NCBI GenBank assembly: GCA_022827225.1 | Contig: JAJDTJ010000044.1 | Coordinates: 1 to 64,000, forward strand | Direction of reading: 5' to 3' | DNA length: 64,000 bases | Source: Candidatus Poribacteria bacterium | GTDB taxonomy: Bacteria; Poribacteria; WGA-4E; WGA-3G | Part shown: one piece after another, positions 42,960-49,969 of the stretch | Position numbering within the stretch: the first letter of the stretch is position 1 | How the letters are laid out: each line of letters starts with the position of its first letter | Position numbers and translations under genes: made by a program | Notes under the pieces: model-generated | Told to the model about the DNA's origin: nothing | What the model saw: the letters and a program-made list of their open reading frames with translations, nothing else | Database searches by the model: none

Positions 42960-43127
42960 CTCAAAAATTTTGTCGCCGTGATTTTTGTCATAAAGGCACT
43001 TTAATTTTTTTTGTACGCAAAAATCTGCGTCATATTTTTTTCTTCGATGGGTGCGTTTCATGTTCGGGTTGTGATCGCAGGTGTCCGCTTATCAGGGACT
43101 TTAAGAGACAGTGCATCTGTGCTTAAA

Positions 43128-43147
43128 ATGTTACACCTGTGTAACAT
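43128..43147. promoter_or_regulatory. perfect 20-bp palindrome, operator-like
   Basis: ATGTTACAC-CT-GTGTAACAT: nine-base arms with perfect symmetry about a CT/AG centre, the form of a dimeric repressor site. A half-site GTGTAACATTTT recurs at 43238-43249. No adjacent gene clearly belongs to it. Confidence 0.45.
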
Positions 43148-43445
43148 CCGGTATGGATAGACTATTGCGATAAACTTAGTCGTTGTAAGGGTTCAGAGGC
43201 AATTGTGTTATGTTTCGTATTTGAAAAAAAGGCGAAAAGTGTAACATTTTCGATTTGCGTTTGCGGTGATTCTGAGTCGTTAGGCAAAAAGGTTTTCGTT
43301 TTACCCGAGTCTACGTTTTGTCCTCCTTTGTCTGGCTTTGTCTGTGTGAAGGGTTATTTTTATCTTTTTTCTTGCTTAATATCATTCAATTAGTATGTAT
43401 ATGATAACATATATAATGTAGAGATGCAAATTTATTTTTTATTTA

Positions 43446-43470
43446 TAGTGGGTCCCATAATTAATGAGAC
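43446..43470. repeat. inverted copy of the TAATTACGGGATCCACTA-family repeat
   Basis: TAGTGGGTCCCATAATTAAT then GAGAC; its reverse complement aligns with 7054-7078 with two or three differences. Confidence 0.5.
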
Positions 43471-43908
43471 ATTCTGTGCCCAGGAAACCAACGGTCTCCT
43501 ATGCTACAAAGAAAACACCAAACAGGGCTCGTGTTACGGTCTGTTTTAGGACTTGAAATGTTTCTTTAATTCTAAACTTTACCATAGTTCTCGGTTTTTT
43601 TAGTCCAATTTTGGACTCCCAGGCCCGGTAGGGTTTTTGCTTGGGGTATTTGATAGGGTGTTTCTGTGGATTTCTTCGCGGTTCCCTAACCGAACCGGAT
43701 CTTACGTGGAAACCTTGAAGACTTCAAAAACCTCTTCAGTCGCGTAGCGACGGAATGTTTATAGCAGCGCATGATCCAAAAACCTAAGCCCCGTAGGGGG
43801 TTTTTGCTTGCGAGGTTTTGCTTACAAGAAACGCCCCAGCAAAAACGGTATTTCTGCGGATTTCTGCGGATTTCAACAGCGTTTTCAAGTCCTTTCCTCA
43901 CTCCGTAG

Positions 43909-44050
43909 GTGTGCTATGTCTATAGAAAAAGCGTATGGAAGCGAACGCACTCCGTAGGTGTGCTATGTCTATAAATTAGGTGGCAACTTGCGTTATAATA
44001 GGTAGCAACTTGCGTTATAATAATGTAAGTTCAATGTAAGTTCGACAACA
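43909..44050. repeat. short tandem direct repeats
   Basis: Two copies of CACTCCGTAGGTGTGCTATG + TCTATA (43910-43935, 43950-43975), two of GCAACTTGCGTTATAATA (43984-44001, 44007-44024), then two of ATGTAAGTTC (44025-44034, 44036-44045). The second unit also occurs near 59347. Confidence 0.65.
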
Positions 44051-44104
44051 GACATTATGTGCCACCATCTACTCGCCGGATCCTGTACCATAAACATTTA
44101 GTTT

Positions 44105-44446
44105 GTGCCGCGTTATTCCGCAAGCCAAATGAAGTTCCAGAAAATAAATCGGCATAGCGACATAGATGTGCTTATCATTTTTGAGAAACTTGCAGATAAG
44201 GATAAGCGGAAAACAGCTGTTGACATCCGCGTCGCCTTGGCTGACTTACCCATAGCAAAGGACATCATTGTCACAACACCGGAAGAACTCGAACCCCACC
44301 GCCCGCGGATCGAATCTGTGCTGCACTATGCCCAACAAGAAGAAAAATACGTTATGCAAACATCGGAGAAAGCACTCGCTATGCGTGTAGAGAAGGGGTT
44401 ATCAGAGACGGGTGCGTGCTTTGAAGCGGTTGTGATAATTATCTGA
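44105..44446 (+). pseudogene. truncated MNT-type nucleotidyltransferase
   Basis: The reading frame contains INRHSDIDVLIIFEK, the D-x-D metal motif of minimal nucleotidyltransferases, and AKDIIVTTPEELEPHR, which fits the family. The preceding G-S-x-A-x-G strand/helix is missing, replaced by YSASQMKFQK, right after a hairpin-repeat fragment (ACATTTAGTTTGTGCCG). So the 5' end appears lost, and the end (TGACFEAVVIII) looks unrelated. The usual HEPN partner of such toxin-antitoxin pairs is absent. Confidence 0.6.
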
Positions 44447-44815
44447 ACCGGGATTTATGAGATTTAGAGATTTTCAGGTTTATAGCCATCATTACAGCCA
44501 CATATTTTCGGATTTTCCGATAAAATTCGCTTTTTTTCACATTTTTTTCATAATTTATGACATTTTTTCCATTTTATGCACGAAAAGGGCGTAAAAAAAT
44601 GGTCTTTAATATACAGTTCGGTGAAAGTTCAGATTTAACCCGTGATCGAAACTATAGGAGAACGAAACATCATCAATCCGGTTGCTACGCGTCTTACATT
44701 TGAATGTAAAATATATAACACCAACGACAAAAAACTGACTGCCGACAGGGAACCCCACCCGTTACTAGGAAGGGGAAGCGCAGCGAACGCCTTGACCACA
44801 GATAGTCATTCTTCG
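44447..44815. other. AT-rich intergenic region
   Basis: Low-complexity T-rich runs at 44525-44580 and short fragments of repeat. An in-frame GTG at 44642 opens 74 codons but composition and lack of motifs argue against a gene. No other structure recognised. Confidence 0.4.
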
Positions 44816-44844
44816 TTGACACACTTATGTGTCTGTGGTATAAT
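44816..44844 (+). promoter_or_regulatory. perfect consensus sigma-70 promoter of the methyltransferase-AlkB operon
   Basis: TTGACA (44816-44821), 17-bp spacer, TATAAT (44839-44844). Transcription would begin near 44851, 17 nt before the start codon, with AAAGGAG at 44854-44860. High, constitutive expression is expected unless a repressor acts. Confidence 0.85.
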
Positions 44845-44867
44845 GCTTTTATCAAAGGAGTCTTGAA

Positions 44868-45785
44868 TTGCAATATATTTATTACATTGATACAGACAAT
44901 TCAGGTTACAGTTACTATAAACCCAGTAATAGTCTACACAGTTTGTTTGAAAATAAGGTTGTGACACCATTTAGAGAATCACTTCCAGTGGCAGCAAATA
45001 TATTTGAAGATTACAGCGATCCAGATTATATAACGAGGCTAATGGTGGACGTTCTAAATCGAGGTTCGATAGATTTCGATACCTCATCATCATGGGACGG
45101 TAAGGATTACACACCAGAACACAAGGTGTTACTCTATTGTGTTTTTTATATGCCTATGCACCTCTATAGCTCTTATCATCTCTATAACAGAGTGTGCAGA
45201 CACATAATCGAAAGTGAGAACGTAGTCTTTATTGACTTTGGTTGTGGTCCATTAACTTCAGGTATTGCGTTTTGGGCTGCAGCAGGACAACGCAACATCA
45301 CCTATATAGGTATTGATAGTTCGGAACACATGCTTAATAAGGCAGCCGAAATAAATACTGCGGGACCCTTTGACAATTCTGATACACCCTTTTACGAAAA
45401 TTTTCACAGAGGTCGTAACTCCAATAATTTGCCAGCGTACTTGAACAGTATTGAAAAGGGCAATCCTGAAGATACACTGATACTATTTAACTTTAGCTAT
45501 GTGCTTGCTCCCATGACATTCCAAGGAAACATTGATAAGTTAATCAATATGCTCCTCGATGTTGTTCAAGCAAATCTCGGCTATAAAATTGCCATGATGT
45601 ATCAGAATATCAGAGACAGCGATGAAAATTGGCAAAAACTTAAAAATAGGGTTATTAAGGCTTTTCCCGATAGTATTTTTATTCCTCAAAATGAGCCGGG
45701 AACCATGCGTGTAAAATATGATCGATTAATGCAAGGAACACCGCACCATTATGATGTGTCCTATGATTGCTTTTATAATTGGTAA
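44868..45785 (+). CDS. SAM-dependent methyltransferase-like protein
   Basis: 305 aa from a TTG at 44868, fixed by AAAGGAG 7 nt upstream. The first 115 residues are unfamiliar and rich in Tyr. VVFIDFGCGPLTSGIAFWAA (about 119-138) is motif I of class I methyltransferases, and ITYIGIDSSEHMLNKAAEI follows as motif II with the acidic ribose-binding Asp. FNFSYVLAPMTFQGNIDKLI occupies motif IV/V, with no DPPY/NPPF signature, so it is not an obvious DNA base methyltransferase. Twenty bp separate it from the AlkB-like gene; both share one strong promoter. The substrate is unknown. Confidence 0.75.
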   Translation: MQYIYYIDTDNSGYSYYKPSNSLHSLFENKVVTPFRESLPVAANIFEDYSDPDYITRLMVDVLNRGSIDFDTSSSWDGKDYTPEHKVLLYCVFYMPMHLYSSYHLYNRVCRHIIESENVVFIDFGCGPLTSGIAFWAAAGQRNITYIGIDSSEHMLNKAAEINTAGPFDNSDTPFYENFHRGRNSNNLPAYLNSIEKGNPEDTLILFNFSYVLAPMTFQGNIDKLINMLLDVVQANLGYKIAMMYQNIRDSDENWQKLKNRVIKAFPDSIFIPQNEPGTMRVKYDRLMQGTPHHYDVSYDCFYNW

Positions 45786-45805
45786 CATCTCAAAGGAGAT
45801 TGACC

Positions 45806-46765
45806 ATGGCAGGACGAGCAGTACAACCAGAATTGTTTGATCGGGGTATGCGACCTCGTCAACCACGACCCATTGAAAAAAAAGAGGTACCGATGGGGAT
45901 ACCGGGGTTGTCGTGTATAAAAAACTATATCACAGCAGATAGACATAATAAGTTATTAGCCCAAGTTGACGAACAAGTATGGCTTGAAGACATTAAGCGA
46001 CGCGTTCAGCATTACGGCTTTAAGTATGACTACAGGGCACGGAAGGTAAATTATGATATGCACATCGGTGAATTGCCCAGATGGTTGGAAGAATTGAGCA
46101 AGGAACTGTATTGGGATAAGTACATGCCGGAAGTCGCGGATCAGGTGATTGTGAACGAATACCTGCCTGGGCAAGGGATTTCAGCACATGTTGATTGTGA
46201 ACCGTGTTTCAAGGATACCATTGTTTCTTTGAGCTTGGGATCCAATTGTGTTATGAATTTCACAAATAAGTTAGATAAAGCAAAGCGTATCCCGATCTGG
46301 CTCGAACCGAGAAGCCTTATTGTCATGAAAGGAGAAGCCAGGTATAAGTGGTTACACAGTATTCCAGCAAGGAGTTCGGACGAGTGGGAAGGAGAAAGGC
46401 ATGGCAGACAACGACGGGTATCATTGACATTCAGGAAAGTAATTATAGACGACAGTTCTATGAAGAATCGACCCACGCGACTTCGGGTGACGATGCCCGG
46501 TGGAGAAGTAATTGAATGCCGCATAGCAGCGGATACTGTAGAAGAGGTTATTTTTAAACTCGGTCCCAAACTGGTCTCAAGTGTAGACCGCGAGAATATG
46601 CTTATCTCACGATCTCAGTTATCTGACAGCAGCCGAAAGTATCGCAAGCGAGGGGAGTGGTACATATCACGTGATTGGCGAAACGAACACAAAAAGGAAC
46701 TCCTTGAGAGGATTGCCGAGCGTCTTGGTATTCCAACCATGAAAGTAGAGATTATTCCGAAATAG
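45806..46765 (+). CDS. AlkB-like Fe(II)/2-oxoglutarate dioxygenase fused to a shared C-terminal domain
   Basis: 319 aa from ATG 45806 (AAAGGAG just ahead). Residues 30-220 are the AlkB fold: VNEYLPGQGISAHVDCEP gives the N-x-Y and the iron ligands H128-x-D130, WLHSIPAR the distal H184, and RRVSLTFR the 2-oxoglutarate arginines. AlkB enzymes remove alkyl groups from DNA or RNA bases. Residues 223-319 form an extra domain, PTRLRVTMPGGEVIE through RIAERLGIPTMKVEIIPK, found again at the end of the nuclease at 47519-48544. AlkB proteins are normally near 200-220 aa, so the fusion is unusual. Confidence 0.85.
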   Translation: MAGRAVQPELFDRGMRPRQPRPIEKKEVPMGIPGLSCIKNYITADRHNKLLAQVDEQVWLEDIKRRVQHYGFKYDYRARKVNYDMHIGELPRWLEELSKELYWDKYMPEVADQVIVNEYLPGQGISAHVDCEPCFKDTIVSLSLGSNCVMNFTNKLDKAKRIPIWLEPRSLIVMKGEARYKWLHSIPARSSDEWEGERHGRQRRVSLTFRKVIIDDSSMKNRPTRLRVTMPGGEVIECRIAADTVEEVIFKLGPKLVSSVDRENMLISRSQLSDSSRKYRKRGEWYISRDWRNEHKKELLERIAERLGIPTMKVEIIPK

Positions 46766-46849
46766 TATTTCTCATTGGCAAACCTATGGACAGGCAAGTC
46801 TATGCCAGTGAGCGAAAATGTTACTTGCCTTGCGAGAGGTTTATCAGTT

Positions 46850-47481
46850 TTAACTACGTAGTGTTTGCATTTTTTTAGCGGTGATGAGTATAGCTGCGAA
46901 ATACACGAAACCGAGGTAACGACAGGCATATTTATCATAACGTGTAGCCACTCGACGATACTGCTTCAACCGATGAAAAACGTTCAATAACATTGCGAAG
47001 TTTATACAAGTCTTCGTCATAAGGACGATCTTCAAGACGGTTCTTCCGCGGACGGATAACCCGAACACTTCCTTGATCAATGATCTCTGCCCTAAAAACA
47101 TTCGAGTCATAGACAGCATCAGCAATGACGGTCTCGCAAGTGTAGCCAGCAATCAACGCAGGAGCTTGTGTCACATCATGACGCGCACCTGCCGTCAAGA
47201 TAAAGCACAATGGAAACCAAAAAGTATCACTGACAGCCGCATGGAGTTTCGTCGTAAAGCCACCATGGCTTCGACCGAGGGCTTCACCGGTTTGTCCATC
47301 ATTTTTTTTCGGACACCCGCTGCAGATGAATGAGCCCGAACAATCGCTGAATCAACGAGGAGTACGGAGATTTCACCGGCATCATGGATGTGTAAAGTGT
47401 TGACATTAACCATGCTTCTTCTTGTTGGAAGAAAATCTTGTTAGCCCAATTTACCTCGAACGCCGAAACATATTCACCCAC
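46850..47481 (-). pseudogene. IS5-family (IS427-group-like) transposase, frameshifted
   Basis: Fragments in three frames align to one transposase: LLVDSAIVRAHSSAAGVRKK, then GQTGEALGRSHGGFTTKLHA, then ILTAGARHDVTQAPALIAG, ETVIADAVYDSN, RPRKNRLEDRPYDEDLYKLR, then FHRLKQYRRVATRYDKYACR. The first shift lies at a run of eight A (plus-strand T8 at 47302-47309), which could be the programmed frameshift of this group. The second, within VIERF/FHRLKQ near 46985, needs a missing T and breaks the gene. The DDE residues are recognisable. It sits between the AlkB-like and nuclease genes. Confidence 0.8.
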
Positions 47482-47518
47482 GGTGACCTATCCCTAAAGT
47501 GGAAATTCAGGTTGACTT

Positions 47519-48544
47519 CTACCGTTTCGGAACTATTTCTACTATAAGTTGGACACCCAAAAGTTGAGCAATTTCTTCAAGAGCCCGTTTTTTAGCATCA
47601 GTATCGGGATAATAATGTATGTAAAACTGACCATATTCACACCAAAAATATTTTGGAGGATCGTTTAATACGGTAGAAGGGTGAACACTCATTACCTTCT
47701 CTATTCCTAAATTTTCAAGTACCTCAATGAATGTAGCCTTTGCATGCTGACGTTCAATTACTTCTCCATTGGGCATCGTAACACGCAGTCGTGTTGACGA
47801 CTGTCTCTTGCGAGATTTTGGACTATCAAGTTGTTTTGGTTGATCTGTGGGTTGTTTTGGAAGATTAGGTTGTGCCGGAGGTAGTTCTTCTCTTTGTAGA
47901 AAGGCAATAACTTGTTCATCGTCGGGGCGATGTCCACACACGTTTTCAGTTTTTTCCGCCACAATCTTGATCAGATCCTTGTCTGCTTCCTGTACCAAGG
48001 TGCCCCATGCTTCTGGTAAGCCGCCCTTAATCTTTCTCTGCCGAACAAGATTATCATAATCCTCTCTGATTGCATCAACTGCTTTACCCGAACGAATTGA
48101 CTCGTAATTCAAGTATCTGCTAAGGCATTCGGCACTTTTCTCGCTGTTTCCTGCAATGAAATCTAACTCGCTGGTCTTACGTTCCGCCCATGTTCCTTCT
48201 CCAGTTGGATGAAAAAAACGCCATATCTGGCCGTCGGTGAGGACCGCGATTGGTACTCTTATGCGAGAATCATACCCAAACAATTGTTCTTCTGCCCCTT
48301 TAATGTTACCAACTTGTTTTGCCTCAATGAAGACGCGAGGTGTTGATGACGGGTGGCAAAGCGCGTAGTCTACGTTCCCACTCCCGACAGGGTACTCAGG
48401 AAAGACAATCTGGGGTTCGTTCGTTGGCCAATCCAAGATTCTAAGCAGTGGATCTATAATACCTAAACGAACCGCCTGCTCATTTGGATATTCTTTATTT
48501 TTTAACTTGTTGCGTACATTGTTAATATGTTCCTGTAATGTCAT
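47519..48544 (-). CDS. HsdR_N-like nuclease with the same C-terminal domain as the AlkB-like protein
   Basis: 341 aa. The N-terminal 170 residues resemble the type I restriction R-subunit N-terminal nuclease: E22, then VDYALC with D59 and VFIEAKQ with E74-x-K76, and EEQLFGYDSRIRVPIAVLTD. No helicase motor follows. A Pro/Gln-rich linker (about 220-247) leads to STRLRVTMPNGEVIE through EIAQLLGVQLIVEIVPKR (250-341), homologous to the end of the AlkB-like protein. A weak AAGG and TATAGTATAAT precede the ATG. It looks like a standalone nuclease of a defence or DNA-processing system. Confidence 0.82.
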   Translation of the reverse strand: MTLQEHINNVRNKLKNKEYPNEQAVRLGIIDPLLRILDWPTNEPQIVFPEYPVGSGNVDYALCHPSSTPRVFIEAKQVGNIKGAEEQLFGYDSRIRVPIAVLTDGQIWRFFHPTGEGTWAERKTSELDFIAGNSEKSAECLSRYLNYESIRSGKAVDAIREDYDNLVRQRKIKGGLPEAWGTLVQEADKDLIKIVAEKTENVCGHRPDDEQVIAFLQREELPPAQPNLPKQPTDQPKQLDSPKSRKRQSSTRLRVTMPNGEVIERQHAKATFIEVLENLGIEKVMSVHPSTVLNDPPKYFWCEYGQFYIHYYPDTDAKKRALEEIAQLLGVQLIVEIVPKR

Positions 48545-48658
48545 TATACTATACCTTCTTATAATGTAGTTTGGGTTGAATGAAACATGAGAAATCGTTT
48601 CTGTTCACCGCAGAAGCCTTCGAGTTTTCAACATGTTTGGGGATACCGAAGTACAAGT

Positions 48659-48698
48659 AAAGCCCAACACCACACTGTATCTATTGATGTTGGGTTTC
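48659..48698. repeat. hairpin
   Basis: AAAGCCCAACA (48659-48669) pairs with TGTTGGGTTT (48689-48698), one G-U pair. It sits upstream of the nuclease gene with no gene beside it. Confidence 0.45.
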
Positions 48699-48859
48699 AC
48701 TATTGATTGTCTAAGCGATGGCGCTATCGGACCAGCAAGACCTCTATTTGAACAATAAAACTATGTTCTTAACCGTTCAGTCCAACCTACAATTGAATCC
48801 GTATATCCAATTCACGTTAGCGTAGCATATAGGGCGCGCGAAGTCAAGCAAAATCAAAA

Positions 48860-49025
48860 TTTAGGACAGGATCATTCAATTCTTGATTTGGATATTGGCT
48901 TTGCTTTACGTAAGTGAATACCCTTAGGAAAAATCGCGAACCCAGCTCGCTCCTACCGAGGAAGCGTATTCACATAAATAAAGTGAATATGTAAAATTGA
49001 ATGGTCCTGAAATTTAGGACCTTTC
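48860..49025. repeat. MITE-like long imperfect palindrome
   Basis: Left arm: AATTTAGGACAGGATCATTC then AATTCTTG, later TACGTAAGTGAATAC (48902-48916). Right arm, inverted: GTATTCACATAAATAAAGTG, AAAATTGAATGGTCCTG, AAATTTAGGACC ending about 49023. The arms enclose a short GC-richer core (ATCGCGAACCCAGCTCGCTC). No coding capacity. Confidence 0.6.
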
Positions 49026-49193
49026 ATTTTTATTCTGGATTAACAAACGTTACAAACTCCCAAGAGCTATAATCCTGATTCAAACAAATAATACCCCGAA
49101 CGAACAGAAAACCTCTTAAAATCCGCGCAATCCGCGTAATCCGCAATTCAGATAATTTGAAAATTGAATGCCTGCTCTGAAAAACAAATCGGC

Positions 49194-49223
49194 TTTACAT
49201 AATTCCGCGGTTTATGTTATGAT
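49194..49223 (+). promoter_or_regulatory. sigma-70 promoter of the DUF1156 remnant
   Basis: TTTACA (49194-49199), 18-bp spacer, TATGAT (49218-49223), followed by AAAAGGA at 49234-49240 and ATG at 49247. Confidence 0.6.
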
Positions 49224-49246
49224 ACATCCCACCAAAAGGAAAACCT

Positions 49247-49453
49247 ATGACCTACCGCAAGAAACTCATTGAAGTCGCTTTACCGTTAGATGACATCAAC
49301 CGAGAAGCAGCATGCGAAAAATCGATCCGCCACGGACACCCATCCACACCACATCCCTGTGGGCACAGGAAGCGATCGCTTAAAACACGCCCATCACCTC
49401 ATGGACGCATATTCAGGAGGCACGAATTGGAGGAAAACAGTTGCGGTAATTAG
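49247..49453 (+). pseudogene. remnant of a DUF1156-family DNA methylase
   Basis: The first 36 codons read [20 protein letters not shown] then [14 protein letters not shown], essentially the invariant start of DUF1156 DNA methylases, which continue HLWWARRPLAA. Here the frame breaks just after HPST: restoring one base gives WWAQEAIA and a stop. The next stretch in another frame ([20 protein letters not shown]) is of unknown origin. Promoter, ribosome site and start codon survive, but about 95 percent of the gene is gone. Such methylases occur in phage-defence islands. Confidence 0.75.
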
Positions 49454-49480
49454 CAACACAAAACAGATGAATATTTTATC

Positions 49481-49960
49481 ATGACAAAAATAAAAATCAA
49501 CAAACGGATACTGCGCTGCGAATATGCACAGATCGCCCCCAACAAATACATGCCAGATTGGGATACACAAGTCCGTTTTACACCAGGGCTAATCATTGAA
49601 ACTATATACCTATACGTCGGTGACTACATGGAGGAACACTTTGTTCTACCTGGGAACCCAGCAAAGGGCAAAGCTATCAAACAAACAAGTGTTCACCGTG
49701 TGCTGTTGACAAAGGCACTGCTAAAAGAAGTACATAAACGCCCACAATGGCAAAAGGACATTGTTTTTGACCTCGACGATGCTGATAAAGTCTTGGATAT
49801 TTTAGATTCCTGTATAGAGGCCGCAGAGAACACACTTCCAGAACTGTCTTGGAAACAGATAGGTAGGATTTGGAATATGATAAAGTGTGCTTATGGCGGT
49901 GCCCATTCACCACCCGACGCGGCTGTCTTTGACATCTTTGTAGAAGTTACGGACTTGTAG
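49481..49960 (+). CDS. hypothetical protein
   Basis: 159 aa, soluble. No family recognised. It begins MTKIKINKRILRCEYAQIAP and contains a helical middle (DADKVLDILDSCIEAAENTL) and the C-terminal block WKQIGRIWNMIKCAYGGAHS. No clear ribosome site precedes the ATG. It directly follows the DUF1156 remnant and may belong to the same former island. The base composition resembles the island more than the downstream core genes. Confidence 0.6.
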   Translation: MTKIKINKRILRCEYAQIAPNKYMPDWDTQVRFTPGLIIETIYLYVGDYMEEHFVLPGNPAKGKAIKQTSVHRVLLTKALLKEVHKRPQWQKDIVFDLDDADKVLDILDSCIEAAENTLPELSWKQIGRIWNMIKCAYGGAHSPPDAAVFDIFVEVTDL

Positions 49961-49969
49961 CACTAAACC

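Larger units (their letters stand above)
42960..44104. other. 1.1-kb repeat-rich region without genes
   Basis: No credible gene. It holds a perfect palindrome (43128-43147), an inverted TAATTACGGGATCCACTA-family copy (43446-43470), an inverted hairpin repeat (CAGGAAACC...GGTCTCCTATGCTA, 43480-43507), two composite TTTTTGCTTGGGG blocks (43632-43677, 43793-43874) and short tandem repeats (43909-44050). Confidence 0.6.

Noticed and set aside
43205..43393. 62-codon frame rich in Cys/Phe
   Set aside because: No ribosome site, no motif, T-rich composition; lies in a repeat-filled gap.
43909..44050. Possible CRISPR array
   Set aside because: Only two copies of each unit, differing units and no regular spacers; no cas genes.
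44642..44866. 74-codon frame from a GTG upstream of the methyltransferase gene
   Set aside because: Ends inside the consensus promoter and ribosome site of the next gene, and the second half looks like noncoding sequence.
44868..45785. DNA adenine/cytosine methyltransferase of a restriction system
   Set aside because: No DPPY/NPPY or PC motif; only the SAM-binding motifs are visible.
48600..48780. Possible tRNA or small RNA gene around the hairpin
   Set aside because: No T-loop (GGTTCRA) motif or cloverleaf could be folded by eye.
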